Of a stretch of 64,000 bases of DNA, positions 26,319 to 39,018 are shown piece after piece. Both the position numbers and the translations under genes were made by a program. Position 1 is the stretch's first letter; each line of letters opens with the position of its first letter. This DNA comes from Clavulina sp. PMI_390 (Eukaryota; Basidiomycota; Agaricomycetes; Cantharellales; Hydnaceae), in assembly GCA_015039315.1 (NCBI GenBank), contig WIDE01000062.1, positions 62,001 to 126,000 of the forward strand, in the 5' to 3' direction. The notes below the pieces were generated by a model. The model saw only the letters and a list, made by a program, of their open reading frames with translations, had not been told where the DNA came from and did no database searches.

Positions 26319-27304
26319 ATGCCTTCTGGTTGGCTGAACATCGAGGCGGTCACTGACAACCAGCTCTTCGACAATGAGAAACCGGCTTTCTCTTTTCTGG
26401 GGCTGACACGGACGCAGAGACTGTATGGCTTCGTCGGGTGGTAAGTCCTTGTCTGGTCTCTTGACTTTCGGAGCAAGCGCTCATCCTGTGCCCATGTCCT
26501 CGTATTGACGCCTTATGCCTGTTATCTGCGTTTGGGCCGCTACGTGACTGAAATAGTCTCTGTATTGGCTTTATCCTATCCATTCTTGGCTCTGTCATGC
26601 TCTTCATCGGCTCGCTATGGTCCTTCGCATGTGAGGCGCCTGTTCCTTCTCCGTCCGTGCCAAGCATTCTTCACCAGCGTGAATTCAACTTGCCGCCATC
26701 GTTTTTATAGTCCTCTTCACTATCGGTATCATCGTGTCGCTGGCTGGCACTGGGTTCCTAATAGGAGTAAGTTCCAGCTTTACTCATACATACTTGGTCA
26801 AGCGGCTAACCACTTGACTTTTGTTCCGCAGTTTGCCAAGCAATTAAAAATGGTGCGTTTATCTTGCTCTAGATCTAAGCATTCATTGGCACCGTGCACT
26901 GAAGATCCCGTTTTTAGATGTTCGCCCCTGTGCGAGTGGTGGCCACCATACTTTTCCTGGGTAGTATAGGCTTGGTCTTTGTTGGCGCCTTCGTCCTCAA
27001 CAATGATGTAAGTCTTCCGGTATCTTGACTATTCCGTCCAAGCTCACCTCTCCTTTCCGCCTGCCCGTAGCTGCTCTGCCTCAGTATGTCCATTCCTGCA
27101 TTCCATGTCATGTCTCCTCTTTCTAACACAGCATTCCTTTGTGTAGTTTTCGTTATCATCGAGTATCTAGCATACACCTGGTACAGCTTGAGCTACATCC
27201 CATATGCGAGGTGAGTACTCTTTCCTGCTCTAACCTCCAATCTTTTACTGACGGTGTTATGTGATTCCAGAACGGCTGTCAAGGGGATGCTTGGGATGGC
27301 ATAA
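26319..27304 (+). CDS. SFT2: SFT2-like Golgi vesicle transport membrane protein
   Basis: Small four-helix Golgi membrane protein that supports fusion of endosome-derived vesicles with the Golgi. Exons joined across short introns read MPSGWLNIEAVTDNQLFDNE, FSFLGLTRTQRLYGFVGC, then hydrophobic segments LCIGFILSILGSVMLFIG, LFTIGIIVSLAGTGFLIG (followed by FAKQLKMMF), VVATILFLGSIGLVFVGAFV and LCIIFVIIEYLAYTWYSLSY, ending IPYARTAVKGMLGMA. The GTGFLIG..KQLKMMF and YTWYSLSYIPYAR blocks are diagnostic. Length and four membrane segments fit the family. The gene is split into about seven exons with introns of 60-110 bp; one donor is GTGAGG. Confidence 0.93.
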
Positions 27305-27681
27305 GGGTGCCGTGATAAAGCTCTTCATGCGTAGGGCGGCGACATCCTTACCACGCCTTCTAATCATTGCTCTCTGTCATGACGCGACTCCCCCGTGATA
27401 TCTTCGCTTTCTTGTAATTTACCTTCCTATCCGGGCTCTGCCAGTAATCCAATTTCCTCGCTTCGACTCTCCCGCATGATCACTTTATGTCATGCTTACC
27501 TCCTAACCACTCTCCATACATGACCTACTATTTTAAGGCAATTAGCACCTAAAGATGTCTAGAAGGAATTGGATAGGATGGAAAAGCCGTGCGAATCGTC
27601 TTGAGGGCGTCACAATTCCCACGTGACTGCACAACGCGTACGCGTCCCAACATTGCGCAAACGCTCTCGATTTGATTCTTG
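27305..27681. other. intergenic, proteasome gene promoter
   Basis: About 380 bp between two plus-strand genes. The ORF on the opposite strand has no recognisable product. No clear TATA box or known proteasome-associated control element was seen. Confidence 0.4.
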
Positions 27682-29129
27682 ATGGCCTCCTACGATCGCG
27701 GTAGGTATCCCGAGCCTCTGAGGAATATACGTTACACTCGATTGAATATGTCTGGCTCATTCCATTCGTCCTCTGTGTCATTGTGTGATCAGCTTTGACT
27801 GTGTTCTCGCCCGATGGGCATCTGTTCCAGGTGCGTCTTCGTACTATTGACGCTCAGCGCTCACCTTTATACCAATTATTCCCACTATATTTTATCATGC
27901 TGACCCTCGATATGGCATTCGACGTATGTAGGTCGAATACGCGCGAGAAGCCGTGCGGAAGGGGACATGTGCGGTGAGTGCATAATCATCTCGACTGTGA
28001 CACTTGGTCTGACTATATCACTTTCTCTACACATCATAAATGCACACTTGCTATTTGTTATACTCGAACTTTACTCCACCTGCCTCTCTGGGAAAATGCG
28101 AATGCCATCGTCTAGGTCGGTGTGCGAGGAAAGGACGTTGTCGTTCTTGGTGTAGAGAAGAAGTCGGTCCTGCAACTTCAGGATCCCCGAACTGTGCGCA
28201 AGGTTGTGCTGCTAGATGACCATATTTGCCTTGCCTTTGCTGGTGTGTGTTATTAACATTCTACTCTTGAGCTCCTGTGTCATTAAGGAAGTGTGTAATG
28301 TTAAATAGGTTTGACTGCCGATGGGCGTGTTCTGATCGACAAGGCACGAGTGGAATGCCAGAGCCACCGTCTTACTGTCGAAGATCCCGTCTCCGTCGAA
28401 TACATCACTCGCCACATTGCAGGTATTCAACAAGTGTGTGTTTTCGTCATTCCTTTAGAGAATACTCTCTCATAGATCGCGCACGGAATAGAGATATACC
28501 CAATCAGGTGGTGTACGGCCTTTCGGTATCTCCACACTGATTGTCGGCTTCGACCCTTCGGACACGAGGCCACGACTGTACATGACTGAGCCCAGCGGGA
28601 TTTACAGCGCATGGAAGGTCTGTCACTCATACATCTCTCTCTACTTGGCGTAGCGGATCCACTAAGCTCTACTCTTCCAGGCCAACGCTATCGGCCGATC
28701 ATCGAAAACTGTGTCCGAGTTCCTCGAGAAGAACTACACGGATGGCCTCAGCCGGGACGACACTGTCAAGCTGACGATCAAGTCGTTGCTGGAAGTTGTC
28801 CAGACGGGTGCAAAGAACATTGAGATCACCGTTCTCGAGGGCTACAACAAGATCACGGTTAGTGGTTCTCCATCAAGTCTAATGATAATGATCTGAATTC
28901 CGGCTCGTAAATTAGAACTTGGACCTGCCGCAGATAGAGGCGATCGTGAGCGAGATCGAGCGGGAGAAGGAAGTCGGTGAGTTTCTAATCATCGAGCTGG
29001 TAATTGATGATGTTACTTATTTGATCATTTCTCATCATTACAGAGGCGGAGAGGAAAAGGACGCGCCAGGCTGCGACTGCGGCCTCACAAGCAGCGATGG
29101 CAGCAGCTGCAGGTGGTTCAGGGCAATAG
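27682..29129 (+). CDS. PRE6: 20S proteasome subunit alpha-4 (alpha type-7)
   Basis: Structural alpha-ring subunit of the 20S proteasome. The first exon encodes [19 protein letters not shown], the N-terminal alpha-subunit signature, followed by [20 protein letters not shown]. Further exons give [93 protein letters not shown] and a charged helix [20 protein letters not shown] before an Ala-rich tail ending GGSGQ. About 265 aa, slightly longer than yeast Pre6 in its tail. Nine or so exons; all borders found are GT..AG. The start ATG gives the conserved SYDRA opening. The alpha-4 assignment rests on the [21 protein letters not shown] opening and overall order. Confidence 0.95.
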
Positions 29130-29810
29130 TTGTGTGCATTATTATCCACCCTCGCTAGGAATGTCTTTTGTACCCATTATACGAAAAATACAATTTTTTC
29201 CACTCAAATACGGCCTTGAATCTCGCGACTCTTGCTCTGTTCCTATCAGCTGGCCGTTTTTGAATAGTCTTGCAGTCACGTGCAGGCTAGAGGAGTTGTT
29301 CCCACACGAACCGTTCGCAGCGGATCCTCCAGTGGCATAGCGTCGCTCTCCATCCCCCATCGGACGTGTCGCGCGAATAATTCGCAAAAACCTCAATCTT
29401 TTGACTATACGATCCATTTTTGAGATAGATTCCATCGGAATAGCTAGGAAGTGATGAAGCAGTGAAGAAGGTCCCTAATATGAGGCGAAGTGGGGTACTT
29501 GGGCCAGACCACCACCACACGTTGGCAATCATCCTCCAAACGTAGTATTGGACTCAGAAGCGGGGATTTCATATTTGTGGTTTCAGCTCGATCTCCAGCA
29601 TTATCTTCAAGAGCGTGCCCAGTGCATAGCGTGCTGGTAAACCAAGATGCGTCTCGGAGGTACCGACGATCCACGTTTATCCCGCCGGATCGAGAACACG
29701 AGATTGACTCGTGTACTGATTGAATCAGGTGGAGCTGGAATGCCGAGCGGGCAAAGAGATGATCAGCCAATGAACGGTTGAGAAGGACGAAGCCCCTCAT
29801 GCAATCGGAT

Positions 29811-29834
29811 GCGTCGCGCAAACAATTCCGAAAA
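29811..29834. repeat. dispersed 24-bp motif, copy A
   Basis: The sequence gcgtcgcgcaaacaattccg and the four following A bases recur inverted at 54027-54050 with one mismatch. Confidence 0.6.
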
Positions 29835-30418
29835 CTACCAGAGAAATCCAAGCAGCCATCGAACTCGCCAAGAGACTCTAGAAGCGTTCTTGCTATACCC
29901 TATCATTTGCATCCTTAAGACGAGGCGTTTGAGAGTTGAATGAAAAGGCTATTTAGCGCTGGGACGACTGATCGGCTTCTAGCTCACGATGGAAAATGCA
30001 CCGCGGCACGTCACCAGTCGAGTCGCGCAAAGAAAGCGCAGAATATTGGGAAAATCGATAGATGAGTGGTTGACGAGCTCGACTCATTGGGCGCGCGGTT
30101 GACGTGGATGATGTGTTCCCAAACTGGACGCGTGTGGACCGCGAGGAATAGAATGGGGGAGGATATGCTATTTGAAGGTGCGTGCGGTGCGGTGTGTGGG
30201 GGGAGAGGCCTAATTGAGACGCCGCAGCTCTAGCGACCGCTCATGTCAACGAACTGGCTTCGATTGGCAAAAAGAAAATGGGCGATCTAGAAGCTCATGA
30301 GCCGGGTGCATTCAGGAGCTGTGATGCTATGCTTTTTATCAGCACAAGTGTCAAGGTTGTCGCATGTGGAGAGATGGTTCCTGATAAGGAAATATGCAAA
30401 AAGCCCAATCTGCAGCTG

Positions 30419-30467
30419 ATTCAAATAATTCAGATCATTCAGAAGAATTCAGACACGATTCAGATTT
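30419..30467. repeat. short run of attca(a/g) repeats
   Basis: Five to six attcag-like units spaced about 9-11 bp apart lie 175-220 bp upstream of the EDC4-like start codon. They could be a small tandem array or clustered factor sites; the function is unknown. Confidence 0.5.
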
Positions 30468-30641
30468 CAGGTGACGATTCCCGATTGTCCCACGCCGTGA
30501 ACACGAGGCAGGCAGGGAAACAGAAGAGTCACTGGATGGCACGTCACTCGCTCTCCCTCAACTCAACACAACTTCCCATCCTCGGTCGGGAAAACACGCC
30601 CAACAGCGTGAAAAAAAGGGTTCATATCACCCAACACAATC

Positions 30642-33600
30642 ATGCAGGGCTCCTCGGCATCAGAGAGGGACTCGGCACGTGCCAATTCCCTCCTGAGCTT
30701 GCTCGGCGGCGGGCGTGACCACCACCACCAACACCAGCAACAGCAACCTTCTTCAGTGTCGTCAGCGTCATCCACGGGCTCGACGTCCACTGTATACCAA
30801 CAACAGCCTATCGAGCCTAATATCTATCCTATCTCGACTCCGCAGCCGTACCCTCCCACTGGCGCTTTTTCTTCAGCAGGCGCGATGAGCGACAACAACC
30901 CACAGGAGGCGCCTCCCCCGCCTCCCGTCCCAACGACAACGAACACGATGAGGGGCTCTATCACTGTTGACTCGCTCTTCAGAGGACTTTCCATGCCTGG
31001 TTCCTTCTCTGGGTCATCGTCTCAGCAACAGCAGCAGCAACAACCCCAACAACAACAGCAGCAACCGTATCACCAGCAGCAGCAGCAGCAAGCTCCTTCT
31101 CAAGGCTCCTCGTCCGATTGGAGCCATGTTGAAGCACCCTCTTCTGCACCCCCTGTGCCCACTGTGACGAGCACTCAGGCTGCTGCTGGAACTCAACAAC
31201 AACAGCCTGCGAATCAGAGTGCTGAGCGCCAAAACGCACTGCTTTCGCTCTTGGGCAACGTCGGCTCCCCAGCCTCGGAGTTAACGGGCATGTCATTCGA
31301 ACAGCGCAGTCAGGGGAGTTCAAAGGGAACAAACGAAGCCCAGAGCAGGCAGTTATTGGAGACGTTGCTTCCGTGAGTTGTTTCTTAATGACGCATGCCC
31401 ATTCAGGACTTTGAGCGTCCCGGGTAACTGGGCAAGAAACTGACGTCTTCTTTCTTCTTCTCTACTCTTCTCTGGAATGCCTATGGATATCTTTCTTGTA
31501 GGGGAGCGTCGCAGGCCTCGGGACAATCTCAGTCGAACTATGGTCAACAACAGCAACAGCAGCAGCAGCAACAACAGCCTTATTATCCCCAACCTCCGTC
31601 CTCGTCCCTCGACAGTTACCGCTCCAACTCCAGCTCTCCGGGCCATACCCAGCCGTATTCCTATGCGCAGGGTCCTCAGCCGAGTCAAGGACAGGGCCAA
31701 GGCCAAACCGGCGGTGGTCCAAACCATTCTCCTCAAAGCCAGTCCCAACAACCCCGTCCTATCCCTATGCAGCCCCAGTCCCAGCAACAACCCCAGATCC
31801 CAGTATCCATCGAGACGGCGACTTCGTCGGGCTCCGTGAGCGGTGCCGAGCAGGTCATGGACCCTTCGAGGATGAGCAAGCCCCCGATCCTGTCAAGCCG
31901 CTTTGAGTACTATTCGCCATTCGATGCGCTCTCGACGATGGGCTCCTCAGGGACAGGATCAGGGTCGGGCAACTTGCAGGCGAGCGTCCCAGCGAGTGCG
32001 CCTCAGCCCACAGTGACGAGCAGTTTGGGCGCACCTGCTCCATCCAACGTGCTGCCGATGTCGCCTGCGTCGATCCCGATGCCCACGTCGGATATTGGTT
32101 CGGGCCCGGAGTCGAGCCCGTCGATGGGTATGGTGGGGCGAAGGAAAGGCTCTACTGAAGCTAGTGGTGTTGTTGTTGGAGGAAGTCCCGTCTCTGTTAC
32201 GAGTCTGCCACCGCAGTCGTCGGCTGCCGGTCCTCCCGCATTGGGCCCATCTCCTTCGTCCTCCCCCAATATCTCTACTGGTGCCAATGATGCACAGGGA
32301 GAAGGAGGCGTAGCTTTGCATACCCTTCCTCCACCTTCTACTTCGACGACGATGACGACGAGCACGTCTACGGGCAAAAAGTTCGGTATGGGTGGTGGTG
32401 GGCCTGCCTCGTATCGCCCTACGTCTCCTAGGATCGCAGAGCTGCAGCACGAAGCGGCCCAATTCGCGCGATACGCTGGACCTTCTTCATCCTCTTCTTC
32501 GTCGAACAATAACGCGCCTAGTGCCAACACGTATGGCAATACCACTGCTAGCAACACGAACACCGTCCAGTTCCCTGGTTCCACGCAGTCCTCGTCATCG
32601 AACTATGGGCCATACGGACAGCCATACTATTCTGGTGGAAGCAGCAATATCGTGCCGCAGTCGATGACGTTCCCCTCTGTCGCCCCGCCTGCGTATAGCT
32701 CGGGCGATCGTGATTATCAATATCATACAGCCGGACCTACGGAGAACTTTGGAGCTCCGACTGTTACTGGAACGAGCCCACACCATCAGCCCCAACCTCA
32801 GTTCGAGCCAGAGACACAGCAGGCTCAGGCACAGGTTCCCCCTGCTACGCCTCCTGCTGCTGCTACGGGTCCAGCTCCTGGATCGAGGAATCAGTCGGAC
32901 TCGGAGCCCCTTCTTCCCCAGCCTCAACAGCAGCAGAATGTCGTGTCGGCTGCTCTGGCGACTGCTTCGGGAGACTCGGACGTCGCTGAGACTGGTAGTG
33001 CGATCAGGCACAGGGAAGATGTGAAGCCTGTGGTGACCAGCGCTGGGGCTGGTACTCACTCCAGTGCAAGTGAGCGTGTCCCTCCTCCCAAGCCGATGCG
33101 AGGATCCCCAGCGTGCGTATCTTTGTTTCGTATAATCGTTTGCGGCTAAAGCTGACCAACTGCTTCTCATCCTTCCAACTATGTAGTATTCCGAATGCCC
33201 CGACATATCAGCTAGACATGACGGCCTCTTTGCCTGCGATCGCTGCGGCGCCTGGACTCAGTGCCGTCACACCAATCGCGCTTCTCAAACTCGAGAACGT
33301 GTACTCCTCTGGCACGACCATTGCTGTTTCCTCGTTCATCGCTTACGCCATGACGCGTGGTCGTGTCCGTCTCATCGCGCGTTCCAATGGCTCGCGCTCC
33401 TTGCTCCATCTTCCTCAGTCCTTTGGGGGTACCACCAGTGTCACAGACATGGTCGTTAGTAGTCCCGGCACAGGAAGCTTTCTTGCGTGCGTGACGAACG
33501 ACGGTGGTCTCGTCGTGTGGGATGTCCCTGCTGAGCTGGACGAGAACCCTCCTGTTCCAGTCGTGCTTCACGTCGCTCCACCCGCAGAGGCGCCGTTCGC

Positions 33601-36600
33601 GCTCAGGCTCGTCAAGTGGCATCCGCGCCAGCTCACGGCCGGTGCGAGCGAGAACAATGCCAACTCTGGTACAATTGCCGTAGCGAGTGATCGCGAGGTG
33701 TACGTGTTCAATGTGCTGGAGGCCTATGAGCGCTTTGGTGGCGAGGAGATCTCCCTCTCGGCGCTTGCTACTATCTCGAATGTCATTAGTGCCCCAAGCC
33801 CGCTTGTTGGGTTCACGTTTGACTTTAAGGATAATACGTCGGGCACTACGAGTGGAACGAGTTTGGCTACGCTCTCGATTGACTCGACTATTATGTTGTG
33901 GGACATCAAGCTGCGCTCGGCGTTCTGGACTGGACGCGTTCCTGGTGAAGGACTACCTTCCTCGATTGATTTCGTGGATGGTGGTCTCTTGGTTGGCAGG
34001 AAGCAGGGGACCGTGCTCCAGCTGCTCCCTGTCATGAGCGCTTCAGTCGCTGCCACCGTCAAGCTGGTTACGCCCGGTACCACGAAAACCGCCGGCGGAG
34101 CATCGGTGACTGATGAGGACAGTGTATTCGCCCATGTGGGCTATGATCCGCGCATCAAGACCGTGTGGGTTGCGCACAGCTCCAAGCCGTCTCTCTTTGC
34201 TGTCCGGCTGGCTCTTGAGCCTCCCTCGTTCTCCACGTCGAACGGGACGGTGACGACGACTGCAGGTGTCCCAAGCATTGATCAAATCATCGAGTTCCCC
34301 ATTCCCATGCAGTGCATCAACATGGCCATCCTTGTCTCGCCCTCGCCCACTGAGAGCGCCTCTCTCCCAGTCACGCCCTCGGACCCGACGAACCCCCACG
34401 CAAACCCGCTCACTGGCGGCTCCCTTGCTACTGGGCACTCCAATATCAACAACACGACGCCATACGGCCCCGATCTTGTTGGCGGCGGTGACGGCTACGT
34501 GGATGCACTAGGCAATCCGCTCATGGCTGTTGCGAGCTTTGCCATGCACCAGGGAGGAGTGGACCAGATCAATATCCAGATGGACACATTCGAGGATGCG
34601 TTGGCGAGCGTGGCTGCCAAGCTGCCGCCTGCTCTGAATGCCGCTGAGCCAGCTGGCAACGCGGCAGCAGCGGCTAACCCGAACGCGGGTGGAGCGAAGA
34701 GGGGTGCTGCTAACAGCGGGCCGAAGGATGCTGCTTCTGACGGCGAGGCTCAAGTTGAGAGAGCGGGTGATGCTGCTCCCTCGAGCGGTAAGCGAACGGG
34801 CGGAGGCAAGTCCGAGAAGAATGCCCCTGCCATTGCTGCTGGTGGCACGGCGTCGTCATCGTCATCTGCGGTGAAGGCGTCGCCTGTGCCAGCACCTGCG
34901 ACTACCGCATCCAACTCGACCAACCCCAAGGACAAATCTGCTCCTAATGCAAAGGCCGCTTCGGGACCTGCAAAGGCTGTTGTCGACGTCAAGGTGGAAG
35001 AGCCTTCTGCTCCCGCGCCCGCGAATACGACAAATTCTCCCAATGCCAATGGCGTCGGGCTGAAGGATCTCCGTCGGGTGGAAGATAATCTGTCTTCGAG
35101 AATCAGCAAATTGCTCACAAAGGAGCTAGAACGCCAACGTAAGCTTTCCGCGTCCACTGACAATACCTCTATTCCTCACGACGTCAATTCGTATAGAACA
35201 ACGCCTCGAAGACGTCCGACGTTCCGATCAAGAAGCCGACTTTGCCAGACAGGAACAAATTCTGAAGCTTATCTCCTCTGAGCTCACTAAGAACACAACA
35301 CGCGTCGTCGAGCAGGCGATCAAGACCGAGGTGCAGCACACGGTCCTCCCGGCTCTTGAGGCGATCACCAAGAACGAAATCAAGACAACGTTGGGCAACC
35401 AGGTCTCCAAGGGCATCCCTGATATCCTCAAGACGTCCCTCCCAGCTGAGCTTGAGCGCTTGCTCTTGCGCCCCGAAATTGGTGTCCAGATTGCGAGGAA
35501 CTTCTCGACGAGCGTGACCCCGCTTGTGGAGCGTCAGATCAAGGACTCATTCCAGAAGAACTTGATCCCGGCTTTTGAGGCTGCTACGCAGAGTTTGCAA
35601 ATGAGCTTTGGGCGGGACATGTCGGCCGAGCTGATGAATCTACGCAAGGAGATCTTTGGATGGCAGAGTGATACGATCCGAAACACCGAGGCAAGTCGTG
35701 GCTGAAACCCATTCATTCATGCGCATCGGTTTTACTCACCTTTTGGTATTTCACAGATGATGGTACGCGATATGGATCAAATGGTTAGAGGTCTGAGTGA
35801 TCAAGTGCGGTCACTCCAGCTTCAAATCCAGACCCAACAACAGCCCCCATCCGTCCCTCAGACTTCGACATACGCGCCATCGAACCTCTCATCAGGCGGC
35901 CATCGCGGCTCGCCTGGTGGACCTCTACCTCCGCAGCCCATTCAGACGACCGCGTCGAATCTGCAACATCCTCTGCCTCATCAGCACGTTTCCACCTCGT
36001 CCCACCTTCGTCAGGGCATCATCGGCGGCGGGTTCAATTCGTCTTCGAACCCACTTCCAGCGCTATTGTCGCAGCAGCCACCTCCTCATCAGCATCAACC
36101 TCAGCATCTTCCATCCCCGCCGTCCAACGCACAGCAACAGTCTCGTATGCTGCCTCCCCAACCCACAAGCTGGCAGGGACCAATCCAGCCCCCAATGCCT
36201 CAACAGGCACCTGTTGGACAGCTTCCTCAGCTCACTCGTGAGCCCGCCACGTACGCTCCCCAACCCGTTCAGCCAATCCCCACGTATGCGACACAACAGC
36301 CGTACGAACGTCAGGGGTCGCCACTTAAGCAAGCCCAGTCCCAAGTGCCCATCGTGGCGCCACAGCCGAAGCAGGTCATCGCACCCCCATCGGAATTGCC
36401 TCCAGCTGAGGACTGGGACGAGATGTTCCTCGCTGCTTTAGGGAGAGATCAACCGATCACGACCGTCCGTGCGCTACTGGCCCGCTGTGACCCGAATGTG
36501 ATCCTGCCGAGCCAGAGGGAGCTAAGCCCGTTAAGCCAGGCAGTTGTGCTGACGATGATCCACAGGGTTTGTTTCATTCTTCTCTCCACATCGTGGTGCA

Positions 36601-36949
36601 AAAACTAACGTTAATTCCTGATATAGCTCGCGGAGTCTCTTAACGACTTGTCACCTCAAGATGAGGCACTGCGTTCGTCCTTGTGGTGGCTCCAACGCGC
36701 TGCTTATAGTCTCGATGCTACTGTAAGCCCATCTCAGCTCAAGTATTCGGCTTGAGTATTAGTCACTAATTGCTGTTAATCTGATCCTAGAACCAAATGA
36801 TTGAGGCGTATCTCGAAGCGGTCCTGAGCCAGTCTCAACAAAACCTGTCACTTGCTTTGAGCCGCTTCGCTGCATACCCCGAGTTCCACAACACCATTTC
36901 GAACATTCAACACACCCTTTCGTATGCGTACAAGTCTCGGGAGCACTAG
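30642..36949 (+). CDS. EDC4: EDC4/Ge-1 WD40 mRNA-decapping scaffold
   Basis: Scaffold of the cytoplasmic mRNA decapping complex (P-body component binding Dcp2/Dcp1 partners). Seven exons keep phase: 30642-31372, 31502-33112, 33187-35138, 35197-35690, 35757-36566, 36627-36722, 36791-36949, for 1950 aa. Residues 1-780 are disordered, Gln/Ser/Pro-rich, with three leucine motifs NSLLSLLG, NALLSLLG and QLLETLLP. WD40 blades follow (DMVVSSPGTGSFLACVTNDG, LSIDSTIMLWDIKLRSAF). After an Ala/Ser linker come a coiled coil (EDVRRSDQEADFARQEQILK, EIKTTLGNQVSKGIPDILKT) and the conserved C-terminal helical domain (EDWDEMFLAALGRDQPITTV, QMIEAYLEAVLSQSQQ). The intron after 35690 has a GC donor (gag|gcaagt). 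The whole architecture matches metazoan Ge-1. Confidence 0.93.
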
Positions 36950-37375
36950 GTGGATCAAATCGGATTCACACATGGATGCTGCCTGTATTATGTGCAAAAA
37001 TGCTAGGAAGGAGCGAGTGGCGATCTCTTTAGTGAACTTTTATCTTATCTATGTTCCATGCTATCTTCTCTCTCTCCTCAATCTGTCGTTGAATGACCTA
37101 CTGCTAGTGTGCTGGTTTCCTAGTCATGTGTTCAAGTCTTTGTTTCTTGCTATGTGCATTATGTCTTTTACGACCAGTAAATTATCATCGCTTCGTATGC
37201 TTTCAGTTTGTTTGTCTCAGGTGGTAGTGTCGCTCTTATCAATCTGAAATTGAGGTGAATCAGGTTGAGAGAGCGAGTACAGAGTCAAGCACGCGTCAAC
37301 TTGTCACGCTGCGAGTCAACTTGCCATCCCGCAGTCAAATCCGTCATCCACAAAAACCACCTCTGGCCGCGTCGC
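36950..37375. other. intergenic before F-box gene 1
   Basis: About 430 bp. The left part is AT-rich and is likely the EDC4 3' UTR. The frame of the F-box gene is open upstream to 37265 but the extra residues have no counterpart in the paralog. Confidence 0.5.
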
Positions 37376-39018
37376 ATGAGCTTCGAGTCACTTCCGCTGG
37401 AGCTAGTCTCCCAAATATTCGTGGAAAGCTGTGACGCTTTCCGCACCCCATCAATCGAGGACCTCTGGCACTTCATCGTCCATCGTGCAACAATATCCGC
37501 AGTCTCCTCTTCTTGGCGCAACGTCGCTTTTGCAACGTCTCGCCTATGGAGTGTGATATATGTATCACCTAAATCCAAGGTTAATGGGGAGCTCACAGCT
37601 GCCATTCGCAGCTGGGAGCTTGCTCTTCATAATTCCAAGAGCGCTCCTTTAGAGGTTTATATCCACGACAATTTTGATATGCATGGCTATGATCCGACAC
37701 TTGTTGAAAGTCCTTGCAACACGCTGCTTTCATCCTTTCATCGTATCACTGTCCTTGAACTCCATCTACTCCGTTTCCTTACCCCCATGCCAACACTTCC
37801 GCCCATGCCCCAGCTTCGTCGTCTGTGTATCACTTCCAAAAGGGTGGTTGCGAATGAGGAGCCCGGGAATCTGCTCCCATACCTATTCAATGAAAGCTGT
37901 GAGACAACTCTCCTTCAAGACCTCACTCTCCCCAAGATGGCTTCCACGCCTTCAGCCCATCTCCCCTTCGAAAACCTGATATCTCTTCAGCTCAACATGC
38001 TCGGACCTGCTGGAAGCCCTCTGGTTTGGAAGAATGTGGCGCATATTCTTAATCGGTGCCAGTCCCTTGTCTTCCTCGTCATAGCATACCGCTTTACCTT
38101 GATCATATCTGAAGACCTTGTCCTTCTACCGCGGCTCAAAGCCCTCGAAGTCAATGCGGACTGTGTTTCCAAGCAAATCGTCGCCCCGAATCTCCGCTGT
38201 TTTTCTCATTCGTACAGTTGCCCTTTCGAACGTGAAGAGGTATCTGAGCTGCCTCCGTCGCTGATCTACCTCCGCATGCAACTACCAAATCAGTCCAGTT
38301 CCCGCCGCTTTCGCCAAAATATGTCCAAATTAGGGCATTTGCGGGTATTGGAGCTCACTACAGACTTCTATCCCATCCTCCGTGCATTTTTACAACTTCT
38401 CATCGAGACTCAATGTAATGATGATAGCACCCAACCTGTCACTCGGTTCTTCCCAAACCTGAGGATTCTCATAATCAGGCGCGCACCTAAAGACCGGGAT
38501 GGTTGTGCTAAAAAGCCATTGCACGAGCTATACAACTGCTATCGGCTTGCAATGCTGAACCTACGACTTCGCCCATCCCTCATCATCCATAATGCCGAGT
38601 TATACCAACTCATACATAGCACCTCTTGGGTCGACTTGGCTCATGCTGAAATGGAGATCGATCTTGGAGACTCGGAAAGCTCCACTCCTAGCTCCGAATG
38701 CATGACTGATGAACCCCCGGAACGATACCCTCAGCTAGAGAAGAGGGTGAAACATATACCTGATGATGCAATATCACCTGGTAAGGACTTGGATCCCTTC
38801 TTTGTCTATTCTGAATCCCAAGCTGTGTATGTCAATCCATTCAATTCAATAAATTCCACTCATTGACCGCATATCACCTTTGTAGGGATAGTTCCAGAGC
38901 ACTGTGGGATTCCCTTTTCGCTCGCCCTAATCACGAGAGCGCTTTGGTCCACCCATGCTGTGATATACGGCTCAACGAGGTTTGGCCGAATCACAACGTT
39001 CGTGAAGGCTTGGAATGA
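37376..39018 (+). CDS. F-box protein, tandem copy 1
   Basis: Predicted F-box protein, a substrate receptor for SCF ubiquitin ligases, of the large family typical of agaricomycetes. The N-terminal F-box reads MSFESLPLELVSQIFVESCD then AVSSSWRNVAFATSRLWSVI. Leucine-rich segments follow (HRITVLELHLLRFLTPMPTL, LPRLKALEVNADC, LGHLRVLELTTDF). Two exons, 37376-38826 and 38886-39018, join in phase 2 and give 527 aa. The last exon encodes DSSRALWDSLFARPN and HPCCDIRLNEVW. The neighbour at 39433 has the same layout, including an intron at the same place and a last exon of the same 133 nt. The chosen Met aligns with the paralog start. Substrate unknown. Confidence 0.85.

Larger units (their letters stand above)
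29130..30641. other. 1.5 kb intergenic, no gene recognised
   Basis: Overlapping frames at plus 29490-29723 and minus 29444-29851 are open but match no family I know. The segment holds one copy of a 24-bp motif (29811-29834) that reappears inverted at 54027-54050, and a short run of attcag-type repeats at 30419-30467. It must also contain the promoter of the EDC4-like gene. Confidence 0.4.

Noticed and set aside
29444..29851. 135-codon minus-strand ORF overlapping a plus-strand ORF
   Set aside because: Both strands are open, no domain is recognisable and no splice partners were found.
31014..31232. Leu-rich minus-strand ORFs opposite the EDC4 glutamine repeats
   Set aside because: They are shadows of CAG/CAA repeats in the true coding strand.
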